Counted from the first letter of the stretch, positions 8,886-17,889 are shown. The stretch is 26,066 nucleotides of DNA from an uncultured Balneolaceae bacterium (GCA_938003885.1 CALKWT010000141.1:1-26066), one strand, 5' to 3'. Numbers and translations: made by a program. Notes: generated from the letters alone by a model not told the origin.

Positions 8886-10515
8886 TATCGTAATGAGGGC
8901 AAATACACACCGATTTAACCAAGTCATGACTCGTATTTCTGAAGACCCCAGATTTCTTCTTCTGGTCGCCGTCATTATCCTGTTTACACTTGTCACCGGC
9001 TATTATTTATATAATAAAGTGGTACAATCTTCAGAAGAGATCATCCGGGATAACATGAATTTCACACGAACTGCATCGGCAAAACTGTTGCTTGATGGGG
9101 AGCAAACTATTGAACCAATATGGGAAACGTATCTTGCAGGGAGAGACCGTATCACCAAAGCGGATGAGCGAATGGCAGACTCCCTTCTATCGGCATCGGT
9201 ACAATCAGTTTTAAACAATTTTCACCTGGTTGAGGGTGGTTACTATTTTTATACATTGGATGCGTTCATTGGATATGGATTTCCAACCATCAATGATCCC
9301 AAGCCTGCGTTTGGGCCCCCGCCTCGCTCCTACAATATCATACGGGAGCAGGTACGCAAATCCGTCGAAGGAGAGGAGGTTTTGACACATCTCCATCGCT
9401 TTGACCCGGCCATCTTTCCTCTCACGACTCAACCGGTCTATCTGGACAATGAAATAATCGGAGCCGTCTGGGCGAGAATTCACCTGGAACGAAAACTTAA
9501 TGCAGTAAACAGTATTCGTAGCGGGACTTTTTTTCTAACCACAGGAAGTATTCTTCTATTGCTTATTGTGATCTTATTTCTGTACTGGCACCGAAAAAAG
9601 CAATTGGAAGAGATACAGACTGGTCTACAAATAATGAAACACAATCCCGATTATCGGTTAAAAAAACAGTCAGGAGTCTTCGGAAGCATCAGTCGCGCTA
9701 TAAATGATATGACTGGTATCCAGCAACTAGAGCAAATCAAACGAAAAAAACTTGAGCGGGAACTGTTTCAGAGTGAAAAAATGGCCGCCCTCGGCAACCT
9801 GGTAGCAGGTACAGCTCACGAGATTAACACTCCTATCTCAATTATTAAAACCAGAGTCCAGATCTGGGAGCGGGCCATCCAGAAACATCAAAAAGAGATG
9901 GGTGGAAAACTCATCATCAGCACTGAATCGCTCCAGATTGTCTATAACGAGATAAACCGTGTTTCAAGTCTTATAAAACGATTGCTGGTTTTTACCAAAC
10001 CGACCGGAGAACAATGGCAATCGGTAAAACTGAAAGAAGTAATTCAGAAACAGATTCTTCGTTGCAGAGAATCTTTTCCAGACAGGGAAATACTGTTTCG
10101 TTATGAAGAAACTGAAACCATCCCGCCTATCAATGCGCACCGGGAATCCATTGAACAGGTCTTCATCAATATCTTCAAAAATTCAGTAGAAGCTATAGAC
10201 GGAACCCCTGAAATTTTACTTAGGGTTGATTATCAGCCGGAAAATAAACAGATTGAGCTACGTATTCAGGATAATGGACCAGGCATTCCCCTGGAATTGA
10301 TCGACAAAGTGTTTGATCCGTTTTTCACGACCAAGCATTCGGGTTCAGGACTTGGGTTATCCATATGTCATGAGATTGTAAAGGCCCATGGCGGCATGAT
10401 CCGTTTTGAAGATAAACAAGAGGAGAATGAATCTGGTGTAACGGAAGGGAACTCATTGTATCCTGAGAAGCCGATGGGAGTGTTATGCATTCTCACCTTT
10501 CCGGCTCTCATTTAG
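8881..10515 (+). CDS. Membrane sensor histidine kinase of an NtrB/NtrC-like pair
   Basis: 544 residues from the first ATG; in-frame Met also at 8893 and 8926, the last starting just before the first membrane helix. Layout: TM1 (about 24-44), an extracytoplasmic sensor of ~165 residues of unrecognised type, TM2 (about 215-237), a HAMP-like linker, HisKA with AALGNLVAGTAHEINTPISI (phospho-acceptor His313), N box (FINIFKNSVEAI), G1 (DNGPGIP), F box and G2 (FDPFFTTKHSGSGLGLSI). It should phosphorylate the response regulator encoded 12 bp downstream. The sensor probably reads an envelope signal; its position next to the SusCD/GGT operon suggests that operon's substrate or product, which is inference. 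Confidence 0.92.
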   Translation: MHIVMRANTHRFNQVMTRISEDPRFLLLVAVIILFTLVTGYYLYNKVVQSSEEIIRDNMNFTRTASAKLLLDGEQTIEPIWETYLAGRDRITKADERMADSLLSASVQSVLNNFHLVEGGYYFYTLDAFIGYGFPTINDPKPAFGPPPRSYNIIREQVRKSVEGEEVLTHLHRFDPAIFPLTTQPVYLDNEIIGAVWARIHLERKLNAVNSIRSGTFFLTTGSILLLLIVILFLYWHRKKQLEEIQTGLQIMKHNPDYRLKKQSGVFGSISRAINDMTGIQQLEQIKRKKLERELFQSEKMAALGNLVAGTAHEINTPISIIKTRVQIWERAIQKHQKEMGGKLIISTESLQIVYNEINRVSSLIKRLLVFTKPTGEQWQSVKLKEVIQKQILRCRESFPDREILFRYEETETIPPINAHRESIEQVFINIFKNSVEAIDGTPEILLRVDYQPENKQIELRIQDNGPGIPLELIDKVFDPFFTTKHSGSGLGLSICHEIVKAHGGMIRFEDKQEENESGVTEGNSLYPEKPMGVLCILTFPALI

Positions 10516-10527
10516 AACATTTGCCAG

Positions 10528-11904
10528 ATGAAACCCATATCGATACTTGTTGCAGATGATGAACCCTCAATGAGGCTCAATCTTTCTGAGATCCTGGAAG
10601 CTGAAGGATACTCTGTCCTGGAATCCGAGACAGGACATCAAGCGATAGAGCACTCCTTAAGATACCACCCAAGGGTCATTTTAATGGATATTAAAATGCC
10701 TCAAATGTCAGGTTTAAAAGCCCTCAGAATACTGAATAAACAGGTACCGGACACACCTGTTATTATCTTCACTGCTTTTGGCACATCAGAACATCCCATT
10801 GAAGCAATGAAGTCGGGTGCATTTGATTATCTGGAAAAACCTTTTGATATCGATGAACTGACAAGCCTGATCAGGCGGGCCGTGTTATTCAGAGAATCAG
10901 CAGTCAAACCGGGCTCCACCATACCGGACTCACCACGGGGCTTCAATTCGGCTGAAGAGTTTATTATCGGCTCCAGTAAAAAGATGCGGGAACTGCTCAA
11001 GATGATTGGGAAAATAGCGCCCAGTGAGACGTCTGTACTCATTGAAGGGGAAAGCGGTACAGGAAAAGAACTAATCGCTGATGCTATCTATAGACATTCT
11101 AAACGGGCTAACGGTCCATTCATCAAAATCAACTGTGGTGCTTTACCCGATTCACTGTTGGAAAGTGAACTTTTTGGCCATGAAAAAGGGGCATTTACCG
11201 GTGCAATCAGACAGAGAAAAGGCCGTTTTGAACTTGCAGATGGTGGAACCCTTTTTCTTGACGAAGTAGATGCTCTCACCCTCCCGATGCAGATCAAGTT
11301 ATTAAGAGTACTTCAGAATTTTACTTTTGAACGTGTAGGTGGTGAGAAGACCCTCCATACCAATGCAAGAATCTTAGCTGCAACGAATAAAAACCTTTCA
11401 TCCAAAGTAAAAGAGGGATCCTTCAGGGAAGATCTGTTCTACAGACTGAATGTGATTCACCTGCCTATCCCACCTCTCAGGGAGCGTATGGAGGATGTCA
11501 GAGACCTCACAATGTTCTTTCTGAAAAAATTCTCCCAGCAGCGCAGGTTGACTATTTCCGAGGATGCTCTTCTCTTACTGCAGAAATATCACTGGCCCGG
11601 CAATATACGTGAACTCGAAAATGTGATTCAACGCGCTGTCGTACTTGCCCCGGGCAGCACTCTAACACAAAAAGATATTTCCATTACCCTGAACACAGAA
11701 CGAGCTTCATGGCAATTTACTATGGCGGATCGGAGCACCATACCATTCCATTCTATCATTGAAAATGTCGAGAAGGATCTGATTCTGCGCGCTCTGAATC
11801 AAACACAATGGAATAAGACAGCGGCTGCAAAGCTACTCAGTATCAATCGCAGGCTGCTCTATTCCAAGATGGACCAGCTTGGAATAGAGTACCGAAATTC
11901 CTGA
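10528..11904 (+). CDS. NtrC-family sigma-54-dependent response regulator
   Basis: 458 residues with three domains. The receiver (1-~120) has the acidic pair Asp10/Asp11, phospho-acceptor Asp54, Thr82 and Lys104. The AAA+ sigma-54 interaction domain (about 145-375) has Walker A GESGTGKE (174-181), an intact GAFTGA loop (221-226), Walker B GGTLFLDEVDAL, and FYRLNVIHLPIPPLRER. A Fis-type helix-turn-helix sits at the C-terminus (NKTAAAKLLSINRRLLYSKMDQLGI). The intact GAFTGA means it should remodel sigma-54 RNA polymerase rather than act as a plain DNA binder. It starts 12 bp after the kinase stop, so the two form an operon. Likely targets are its own promoter region and possibly susC, though no sigma-54 element facing susC was found. 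Confidence 0.95.
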   Translation: MKPISILVADDEPSMRLNLSEILEAEGYSVLESETGHQAIEHSLRYHPRVILMDIKMPQMSGLKALRILNKQVPDTPVIIFTAFGTSEHPIEAMKSGAFDYLEKPFDIDELTSLIRRAVLFRESAVKPGSTIPDSPRGFNSAEEFIIGSSKKMRELLKMIGKIAPSETSVLIEGESGTGKELIADAIYRHSKRANGPFIKINCGALPDSLLESELFGHEKGAFTGAIRQRKGRFELADGGTLFLDEVDALTLPMQIKLLRVLQNFTFERVGGEKTLHTNARILAATNKNLSSKVKEGSFREDLFYRLNVIHLPIPPLRERMEDVRDLTMFFLKKFSQQRRLTISEDALLLLQKYHWPGNIRELENVIQRAVVLAPGSTLTQKDISITLNTERASWQFTMADRSTIPFHSIIENVEKDLILRALNQTQWNKTAAAKLLSINRRLLYSKMDQLGIEYRNS

Positions 11905-12204
11905 TATCTGAAATAAATCAAAAGATATTATTGGTTCCTTATCTTTTCAAATAAGCATTCTGATAGTTCAGAACCAGTCCCGATAACACTTCATCACACA
12001 CTCCGTGTCATTCTGGCCTTTAACAGAGGGCCACACCTCTCCCTTCCAACAGAAGCATCCGACCTACAATCCAGAAGATGGGCCCGGGGACGTCAGAACT
12101 TTTCCTTCAGAAATCTCTCTCTTTTTTAGGATATTCAATAACCTGTCATGGAACATTGCCTCCTTTCGGTATATTGAAACATAAATGATTACCAATGATT
12201 CGTC
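11905..12204. other. Intergenic region after the response regulator
   Basis: A 300-bp gap between two plus-strand units. It contains an AT-rich hairpin just after the response-regulator stop (separate entry). The rest presumably holds the promoter for the DUF502 gene. I found no convincing short gene or sigma-54 element in it. Confidence 0.4.
11920..11947 (+). terminator. Possible AT-rich terminator hairpin
   Basis: Perfect 8-bp arms AAAAGATA (11920-11927) and TATCTTTT (11940-11947) with a 12-nt loop, 15 nt after the response-regulator stop. The descending arm ends in TTTT. The stem is weak (one G-C pair per arm), so termination is uncertain. Confidence 0.3.
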
Positions 12205-12783
12205 ATGATGAAAAATATATTAAACTATTTTTTCCGGGGTCTGCTATTTGTGCTTCCGATATTTGCCACGTTCTACATCATCCTGGTGATTGCAAACTGG
12301 CTGGACGGAACACTCAACAATATGCTTTTCTCATGGCTTCCTTTTGATATACCGGGGCTGGGCATAGTGACCGCCTTTCTGGGGATTATGATGCTTGGAA
12401 TGGCCGTTTCCTGGGCGATTTCAAAGCCTATATTCGCCTATTTTGAGCGTCTGATGGGAAAGACACCCCTGATTAAAATAATCTATCACGCTTTCAAGGA
12501 TTTTACCGAGGCCTTTGTCGGGGAGAAGAAAAAGTTCAACCGGCCCGTGCTCGTCAAGATGACAGAGGACCTGGACCGGATAGGTTTTTTAACGGAAACC
12601 GATCTCCGGATTTTGGGTGTAAGCAACCGAGTGGCAGTCTATTGCCCACACTCCTATAACTTTTCTGGAAACTTATTTCTGGTTTCACCTGACCGTATCA
12701 CCGTACTTGATATACCTGCTTCTGAAGCAATGAAATTTGCCGTAAGCGCAGGAGTAACTCAAATTGACAATCTAATAACCTGA
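12205..12783 (+). CDS. DUF502-family membrane protein
   Basis: 192 residues. Two N-terminal hydrophobic segments (about 7-30 and 45-72: LLFVLPIFATFYIILVIANW and GLGIVTAFLGIMMLGMAVSW) are followed by the DUF502 cytoplasmic part with its usual landmarks: TPLIKIIYHAFKDF, a segment predicting RIGFLTE, AVYCPHSYNFSGNLFLV and AMKFAVSAGV. The family is widespread and has no settled biochemical role. ATG codons at 12205 and 12208 are both possible. It begins a three-gene unit: four bases separate it from the aminotransferase, which in turn overlaps the YihY-type gene, suggesting shared expression. Confidence 0.85.
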   Translation: MMKNILNYFFRGLLFVLPIFATFYIILVIANWLDGTLNNMLFSWLPFDIPGLGIVTAFLGIMMLGMAVSWAISKPIFAYFERLMGKTPLIKIIYHAFKDFTEAFVGEKKKFNRPVLVKMTEDLDRIGFLTETDLRILGVSNRVAVYCPHSYNFSGNLFLVSPDRITVLDIPASEAMKFAVSAGVTQIDNLIT

Positions 12784-12787
12784 CACC

Positions 12788-13939
12788 ATGTCTATATCCG
12801 AACCCGGACCGCACTACAGAAATTTCTTTTCACACTATAAAAGCGGGCTCATCTATCTGAATCACGCCTCCGTCTCCCCTCTTCCGCTGGCGACCTATGG
12901 GGCAATGGAGAAATACCTTCGGGAGCGTACATTCGGAAGTGTAGAGAACTTTGAAATCTGGCTTCAAACAGTGGAAGAGACTCGAAAAAATATTGCTGCC
13001 CTGGTGCATGCCGAACGGAGTGATCAAATCACACTTACAGGAAATACATCTGATGGGCTTTCTGCTGTAGCGGAGGGATTTCCCTGGCAAGCCGGAGATC
13101 AGATACTTTTGAATACCATGGAGTTCCCTGCAAACATCCAGCCTTTCAGAGCTCTGGCCAGGAAAGGGGTGGAACTTGTCTATCTGGAACCGCAAGATGG
13201 GAAAATCACCCCTGAAATGATAGAAGAAGCCATCACTCCCCAAACCAGGATGCTCTCCATCAGTGCCGTCCAATACTTGAATGGATTTAAAGCGGATCTT
13301 AAAACCATAGGTGAAATCTGCGGCGCCCGGGATATCTACTTTATTGTTGATGGAATTCAGGCTGTGGGAGCCGTACCTATCCATGTCACTGAGTATGGAA
13401 TCGACGCTCTCTCCTCCGGCGGGCATAAGTGGCTGATGTCCCCTGCCGGAACAGGTTTTCTCTATCTGTCAGACCCTCTCGCAGAACAGCTTCAGCCCTA
13501 TAAAACCGGCTGGCAGTCTGTAAAAGATCCTTGGCAGCTCTCCAACTTCGAACAAGATTGGAAGACTGTCTCTTCCCACCTGGAGACAGGCATGCTCAAT
13601 ACTTCAGGCTTTATCGGAATGAACGAGAGCATAAAAATGCTCTTGAATATTGGAATTCAACACATCCGAAAAACAATACTGGATACATCGGGCTATGCGA
13701 TCGGGAAACTCAGGGAACAGAGCCACGTCCAAATCATCTCCCCCCTTCAGGACTCATACCGCTCAGGGATTGTCACATTTCAAATTTCCGGTGATACTGA
13801 TCCTGAAGAGCTGGTCTCTGCTCTCAGGAAAAAGAATATTTCTGTTTCATCACGGGAGGGAATGATCCGGATATCAATTCATTTCTACAATACCCGAACC
13901 GAGATTGACACCGCACTGGCAACCCTTTTTAATTTATGA
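12788..13939 (+). CDS. Class V PLP-dependent aminotransferase (isopenicillin-N epimerase / cysteine desulfurase-like)
   Basis: 383 residues, usual length for the class V fold type I family. It begins with LIYLNHASVSPLPL, the substrate-side loop typical of the epimerase/selenocysteine lyase-like branch. The PLP-ring aspartate is in FIVDGIQAVGA (Asp188), and the Schiff-base lysine is Lys214 in SSGGHKWLMSPAGTGFLYL. I saw no active-site cysteine loop of the IscS/SufS kind near the C-terminus, so a role as general sulfur donor is doubtful; the true substrate is unknown. It starts 4 bp after the DUF502 stop and its TGA overlaps the ATG of the next gene (ATGA). Confidence 0.88.
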   Translation: MSISEPGPHYRNFFSHYKSGLIYLNHASVSPLPLATYGAMEKYLRERTFGSVENFEIWLQTVEETRKNIAALVHAERSDQITLTGNTSDGLSAVAEGFPWQAGDQILLNTMEFPANIQPFRALARKGVELVYLEPQDGKITPEMIEEAITPQTRMLSISAVQYLNGFKADLKTIGEICGARDIYFIVDGIQAVGAVPIHVTEYGIDALSSGGHKWLMSPAGTGFLYLSDPLAEQLQPYKTGWQSVKDPWQLSNFEQDWKTVSSHLETGMLNTSGFIGMNESIKMLLNIGIQHIRKTILDTSGYAIGKLREQSHVQIISPLQDSYRSGIVTFQISGDTDPEELVSALRKKNISVSSREGMIRISIHFYNTRTEIDTALATLFNL

Positions 13940-14862
13940 AATCAATTCTGAAAGATATTGGTGATCTGATAGCCAAGACCGTTGCAAAAGCAGGCGAGGA
14001 CAACATTTTAACCTATGGTGCCGCTATAGCTTTCTACACGATCTTCTCCATTGCGCCTTTGCTTATACTGGTCGTTTCCGTAGGATCTTTTTTTCTGAGT
14101 GAAGAGGTCGTCCTTACTGAGTTGCGTACTATTGCGGGTGACTACTTGGATGATGAGGTCATACAAAATATAAGCTCCACGATCGGTGAAAGAACCAGTG
14201 GAGGAGCGGGTTTGCTTACCACTATCATCGCTGTTTTTACCATCCTTTTCGGTGCAACTACGGTGGTTATGCAGTTAAAAAATGCACTCAACAAGATCTG
14301 GAATGTGAAAGAGGTGAAAATGAGCTCCTTAAAGAGTTTTGCACTCAACCGGCTGATCTCCTTTGGAATGATACTTATACTCAGCTTTCTGCTGGTTAGC
14401 TCCCTCATTGCAGAAGCCGTCCTGGGAATCATAAGTAATTTTTTCACAGGATTGATCCCTCTGGTGGAGATAGATTTGTACCTCATTTTTACCCAGTTTG
14501 GCACCGCCGCAGTTGCCATCGTCGCATTCACCCTTCTGTTCAAAATTTTACCCGATGTGCATGCCCGCTGGAAAGATGTATTCATTGGTGGAATCATAAC
14601 CACGCTACTCTTTCTGGCGGGTAAATATCTCATCGCATTCTATTTTTCTGCGGCAAATGTTGCAACCACCTACCGTGCTGCGGGATCCCTCATCGTTTTT
14701 ATCATCTGGGTCTACTACAATATCATTATTATACTGATTGGGGCCGTATTCACTCAGGTATATACCGAGAAATACGGGGGGAACATTCTTCCCTACAAAT
14801 TTGTGACTCTGGAGGGGGTCCCTTCGATCAAACGCAAAGCAGATAAAATGGAGGATGAGTAA
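13936..14862 (+). CDS. YihY/virulence factor BrkB-family inner membrane protein
   Basis: 308 residues with about six membrane segments and the family's conserved stretches: ILTYGAAIAFYTIFSIAPLLILVV near the N-terminus, FGATTVVMQLKNALNKIWNV after the second loop, and RAAGSLIVFIIWVYYNIIIILIGAVFTQVY near the end. The protein was once thought to be RNase BN, which it is not; its function is unresolved (a transport or envelope role is often proposed). It overlaps the aminotransferase gene by 4 bp and so is probably translationally coupled. Its stop is 5 bp from the end of the convergent ferredoxin reductase gene, with no visible terminator between. Confidence 0.92.
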   Translation: MKSILKDIGDLIAKTVAKAGEDNILTYGAAIAFYTIFSIAPLLILVVSVGSFFLSEEVVLTELRTIAGDYLDDEVIQNISSTIGERTSGGAGLLTTIIAVFTILFGATTVVMQLKNALNKIWNVKEVKMSSLKSFALNRLISFGMILILSFLLVSSLIAEAVLGIISNFFTGLIPLVEIDLYLIFTQFGTAAVAIVAFTLLFKILPDVHARWKDVFIGGIITTLLFLAGKYLIAFYFSAANVATTYRAAGSLIVFIIWVYYNIIIILIGAVFTQVYTEKYGGNILPYKFVTLEGVPSIKRKADKMEDE

Positions 14863-14867
14863 AAGAC

Positions 14868-15800
14868 CTAATAGACCTCTTCAAATGTGCGGATGCCCGG
14901 TTTGACATAGCGGCTAAATTTATCGCGCGGGATTTCATCCAGATCCTCAGGAAGCTCACGCCTGATATCCAGATACTCATCAAAACCCTGTTTCAGAATC
15001 TCTGTATAAATCCCCGACTCCATCCCTTTCATCCCACAGATATAGATGAGAGTATTTTCCTTGGAAAGGATATCGGAAATCAACTCTTTTCTGTCCTGCA
15101 GCTGGGTCTGCACATAGTGTTTACTTCCATCCGCACGCCTCTCCTCCCTGGAGATACTGAGCAGGTAGTGAAAGTTCGGATGATCCTGGTTCATCTTCTC
15201 AAAATAATCGGCATACAATTTGTCTGTCCGGTAGGGGCACCCAAAAATCAGCACACACTGATTGAGATAATTCTGTTCAAAGAGTTCCTTGATCATACCA
15301 CGGAAGGGTGCGATGCCCGTTCCCGTAGCAAAGAAGAGATAGTTGAAATCTGTTGCATTTTCAGGCAGCAGAAATCGCCGCCCGCTGGGGCCCGTCATCA
15401 ACACCTTATCCCCTGGTTTCAGGTTTGCCAGATAGTTCGACGCCACCCCCAGATAGAGTTTATTATCCAGTTCCTCGATGGTACGTTTTACCGTTGTGGA
15501 AATCAGATGCCTTTTTCCCCCTTCGCCTGATGTTGAGGAGGAGATGGAGTAGAGTCTGAGCTTATGAGCTCTTCCTCTTTCATCTTTTCCCGGAGGGAGA
15601 ATACCAACAGACTGTCCGGCTCTGATCCGTCCTACCAGGTCAGTTCCCGAAATATCAAATGTGATATGACGAACAAAATTCGGACTCACTTCACTGGTTA
15701 CAACATAGTTCTCTACGATAGGAACTTCTACAGGGTTTCTGACCGAGTAGATATTGAGTTCAACTTCCGGAATTTTAATTTCCGATATTGCAGTGTTCAT
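14868..15800 (-). CDS. Plant-type ferredoxin-NADP(+) reductase family protein
   Basis: 310 residues. FAD site RLYSISSS, followed by GVASNYLANLKPGDKVLMTGPSG, which closely follows the plant/cyanobacterial FNR stretch 'GVCSNFL-DLKPG--V-ITGP-G'. The NAD(P) half has ATGTGIAPFRGM, FGCPYRTDKLYADYF and IYICGMKGMESGIYTEI. The chain ends in Tyr (EEVY), as plant-type FNRs do, where the terminal aromatic stacks on the flavin. It probably passes electrons between ferredoxin or flavodoxin and NADP(H). It is 37 bp downstream of the ABC ATPase gene on the same strand. The fixABCX set, whose proposed product is reduced ferredoxin/flavodoxin, lies about 2.2 kb away, so a redox link is plausible but inferred. 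Confidence 0.88.
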   Translation of the reverse strand: MNTAISEIKIPEVELNIYSVRNPVEVPIVENYVVTSEVSPNFVRHITFDISGTDLVGRIRAGQSVGILPPGKDERGRAHKLRLYSISSSTSGEGGKRHLISTTVKRTIEELDNKLYLGVASNYLANLKPGDKVLMTGPSGRRFLLPENATDFNYLFFATGTGIAPFRGMIKELFEQNYLNQCVLIFGCPYRTDKLYADYFEKMNQDHPNFHYLLSISREERRADGSKHYVQTQLQDRKELISDILSKENTLIYICGMKGMESGIYTEILKQGFDEYLDIRRELPEDLDEIPRDKFSRYVKPGIRTFEEVY

Positions 15801-15837
15801 GGAATGTCTGAATTAATATTTTTTATTGATTTTAAAC

Positions 15838-16485
15838 TTATTTCATTGCGCCACTTTGAGTTAAAGGAAACTCTATAACTCTGTCAAAAAGTTCGCTCTC
15901 CGCCCCGACATAGTGGGACGCCATCAATACAAGCGTATTGTTTTCGGTTATGATATCCGCAATCATCTGCAAAACAATACTTCTTGTTTCTCTGTCGAGT
16001 CCTCTTAAAGGCTCATCCATTATCAACACCCGGGGACGGACAATAAAAGCCGCAGCCAACTGGGCTTTTTTCTTCATTCCCGTCGAATAGGTCCCTATAA
16101 GATCGTGGCGATCCTGCAGGCTCAGTTTGTCAAAAAGATGATCTATCTCCCCAGGGGAGCTGTCTGTCCAGTTATTTCTGCTGCGGAGTATCCACTCCAG
16201 CAGTTCATAGGCTGAGAGATGTCCGGGCAACCCCTCTTCATCATGAACCAGCCCCACATTGTTCAGATAAGCTCTTGGATTTTTATGAATATCCGAACCA
16301 TTCCAGCTTATCTTTCCTGCTGTGGGGAAGGAGGTGACAGACAATAGCCGTAAAAATGTGGTTTTACCGGAGCCATTCGGCCCGATGATGCCCACTCCCT
16401 GTGCAGGTTCAAATTGAAAGTGGAGGTTCTGAAAAATCGGACGTCCAGCTCTATACTGCTTAGTTAAATTTTCTATCACAAACAT
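15838..16485 (-). CDS. ABC transporter ATP-binding protein
   Basis: 215 residues, a single nucleotide-binding domain. Walker A GPNGSGKTT (35-43), a signature of YSTGMKKK (a variant often seen in ABC-2 type exporters instead of LSGGQ), Walker B RVLIMDEPLRGLD, and the H-loop histidine in LMASHYV. It begins one base after the stop of the upstream 425-residue membrane protein, its obvious permease partner. The cargo is unknown. The short domain and signature suggest an export or membrane-remodelling system rather than a binding-protein-dependent importer. Confidence 0.92.
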   Translation of the reverse strand: MFVIENLTKQYRAGRPIFQNLHFQFEPAQGVGIIGPNGSGKTTFLRLLSVTSFPTAGKISWNGSDIHKNPRAYLNNVGLVHDEEGLPGHLSAYELLEWILRSRNNWTDSSPGEIDHLFDKLSLQDRHDLIGTYSTGMKKKAQLAAAFIVRPRVLIMDEPLRGLDRETRSIVLQMIADIITENNTLVLMASHYVGAESELFDRVIEFPLTQSGAMK

Positions 16486-16486
16486 T

Positions 16487-17764
16487 TTAAGATGCCGTCA
16501 TTTTAAAATTACTACCGGCCAGATGCTGCAGCCCTGCTGTCAGGAGTGCTGTAATGAGATAAAACAGGAGAATTGTGAGCTGATCCCGAAACCCCGGTAT
16601 CCCAAAAATAAAGTATTGAAGATTCATTCCGACAAGCAGTGGCAGGACCCAGCGAACCTGCATCCATGCCCGGCTGAGTACCATAATTCCAAATCCTGCA
16701 ACCCACTGCGTGAGCCAGCCCGGCGCCACATCTGCACGTGCTGACAAAGGAATTAAAAGATGATGCAACAGCGCAAATCCAGCCCATAGCATCAGCAGCA
16801 GATCGGCTCCCGGATTTTGATACGCAATAAAAAGCATCGCTGCATGGCCGGCTGCGATCATTCTCCCGGCAGGCAGTATGCGATCCGTCTGCAGGGTAAG
16901 CTGCCATACGTGTGGCTGAAGGCGGGCAGGTACCCACCAGAGCTGATCTGCCGTCGGGGCAGTTTGTTTCACGTCTCCGTCCTGATTTTCTCTGAAAAAC
17001 TCTCCAAAAAAAGCGTTTGTGCTATAATAATACCTTACAACCGACATTCTCTGCCTCTGTATCATTATATATGTAAACAGATAGAAGATACAATATAATA
17101 ACGTCTCTGACCAAATAGAGACCGTTTCGAAGAGGATGGTTCCGAGCAGAATAAGCAGTGAACCGGTCAGAAATATCAAAACGGTATTCATCAGGCTTGG
17201 AATGGAACCGGGATCCAGAGGATATTTAAAAAGATCTGCCGCTTTTTTTCGGTACCTTCGTCCCTTCTCCGATTCACTCCAGAACTGGGAATCAGGCCCC
17301 GATTGCAGATATCTGTAACAGGCCAAACGGAGGATCGCTGACAAGAAAAGGATCGGCCCTACAGCAGACAGAATAATTTCCAGAAATTTTCCGCTACCTG
17401 AAAAAATACCGCCTAACGCCATAAAAATCAGAAGTACCGCACCCGTCAGAACAATCAGGTTCATTTTTCCATAAAGATGCCGCCATATCGCGCTCCCGTC
17501 CGGATTGGCAAGCTGCATAACAGAGCGGTATTTGTCTGGAAAAAGCAGATAGGGCGTAATGAATGCAGCTAGTGCTGAGAAACCGAACAGAACGTATCGA
17601 ATAGCAATCATTTTCTCTGAAACTGGCTCTCCCCAGGTCCATATTGTACCAGCAAATGCGGTCGCTACCACAATGATTGCAGTTTGTAGTGCCGATCTTT
17701 TTGGTAAAATATTCTTCACAGGCTTTCTATCCGGATCCACGATATGGTGATGGATTGCATCCAA
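16487..17764 (-). CDS. Polytopic membrane protein, presumed ABC permease partner
   Basis: 425 residues from a TTG start; an in-frame GTG eight codons later (17738-17740) is an alternative, and no ATG is available before residue 52. I count roughly ten hydrophobic segments (about residues 28-46, 55-77, 99-119, 125-145, 195-215, 220-238 and four or more between 300 and 415). I do not recognise the family. The immediately adjoining ABC ATPase gene, 1 bp away, is the only functional clue and supports a transporter role. It is divergent from the etfB-like gene, sharing a 201-bp control region. Confidence 0.75.
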   Translation of the reverse strand: MDAIHHHIVDPDRKPVKNILPKRSALQTAIIVVATAFAGTIWTWGEPVSEKMIAIRYVLFGFSALAAFITPYLLFPDKYRSVMQLANPDGSAIWRHLYGKMNLIVLTGAVLLIFMALGGIFSGSGKFLEIILSAVGPILFLSAILRLACYRYLQSGPDSQFWSESEKGRRYRKKAADLFKYPLDPGSIPSLMNTVLIFLTGSLLILLGTILFETVSIWSETLLYCIFYLFTYIMIQRQRMSVVRYYYSTNAFFGEFFRENQDGDVKQTAPTADQLWWVPARLQPHVWQLTLQTDRILPAGRMIAAGHAAMLFIAYQNPGADLLLMLWAGFALLHHLLIPLSARADVAPGWLTQWVAGFGIMVLSRAWMQVRWVLPLLVGMNLQYFIFGIPGFRDQLTILLFYLITALLTAGLQHLAGSNFKMTAS

Positions 17765-17847
17765 TTATAATAATACTTTTACTGGATTGTACAGTTCAAA
17801 TTAAATGGCAGCGCTTTTAATTTGATGTTCACAACTATTTGTGGAAC

Positions 17848-17863
17848 TTGAGATCGATCTCAA
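17848..17863. promoter_or_regulatory. Perfect 16-bp palindrome, candidate operator
   Basis: TTGAGATCGATCTCAA is its own reverse complement with no spacer. It sits between the divergent ABC permease gene (start 17764) and the fixABCX-type operon (start 17966), where a dimeric regulator could control either side. The regulator is not identified in this window. Confidence 0.45.
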
Positions 17864-17874
17864 TCTTTCCATCG

Positions 17875-17889
17875 GGAAAAGTTTTTTCC
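17875..17889. promoter_or_regulatory. Inverted repeat upstream of the fix operon
   Basis: GGAAAA (17875-17880) and TTTTCC (17884-17889) flank GTT. It is 12 bp from the 16-bp palindrome and just before a TATATT that could serve as a -10 (17902-17907). It could be a second operator or part of the promoter. Confidence 0.3.

Noticed and set aside
12830..13426. 198-codon open frame on the minus strand inside the aminotransferase gene
   Set aside because: The plus strand encodes a well-conserved class V aminotransferase across the same bases; the opposite frame shows no domain pattern.
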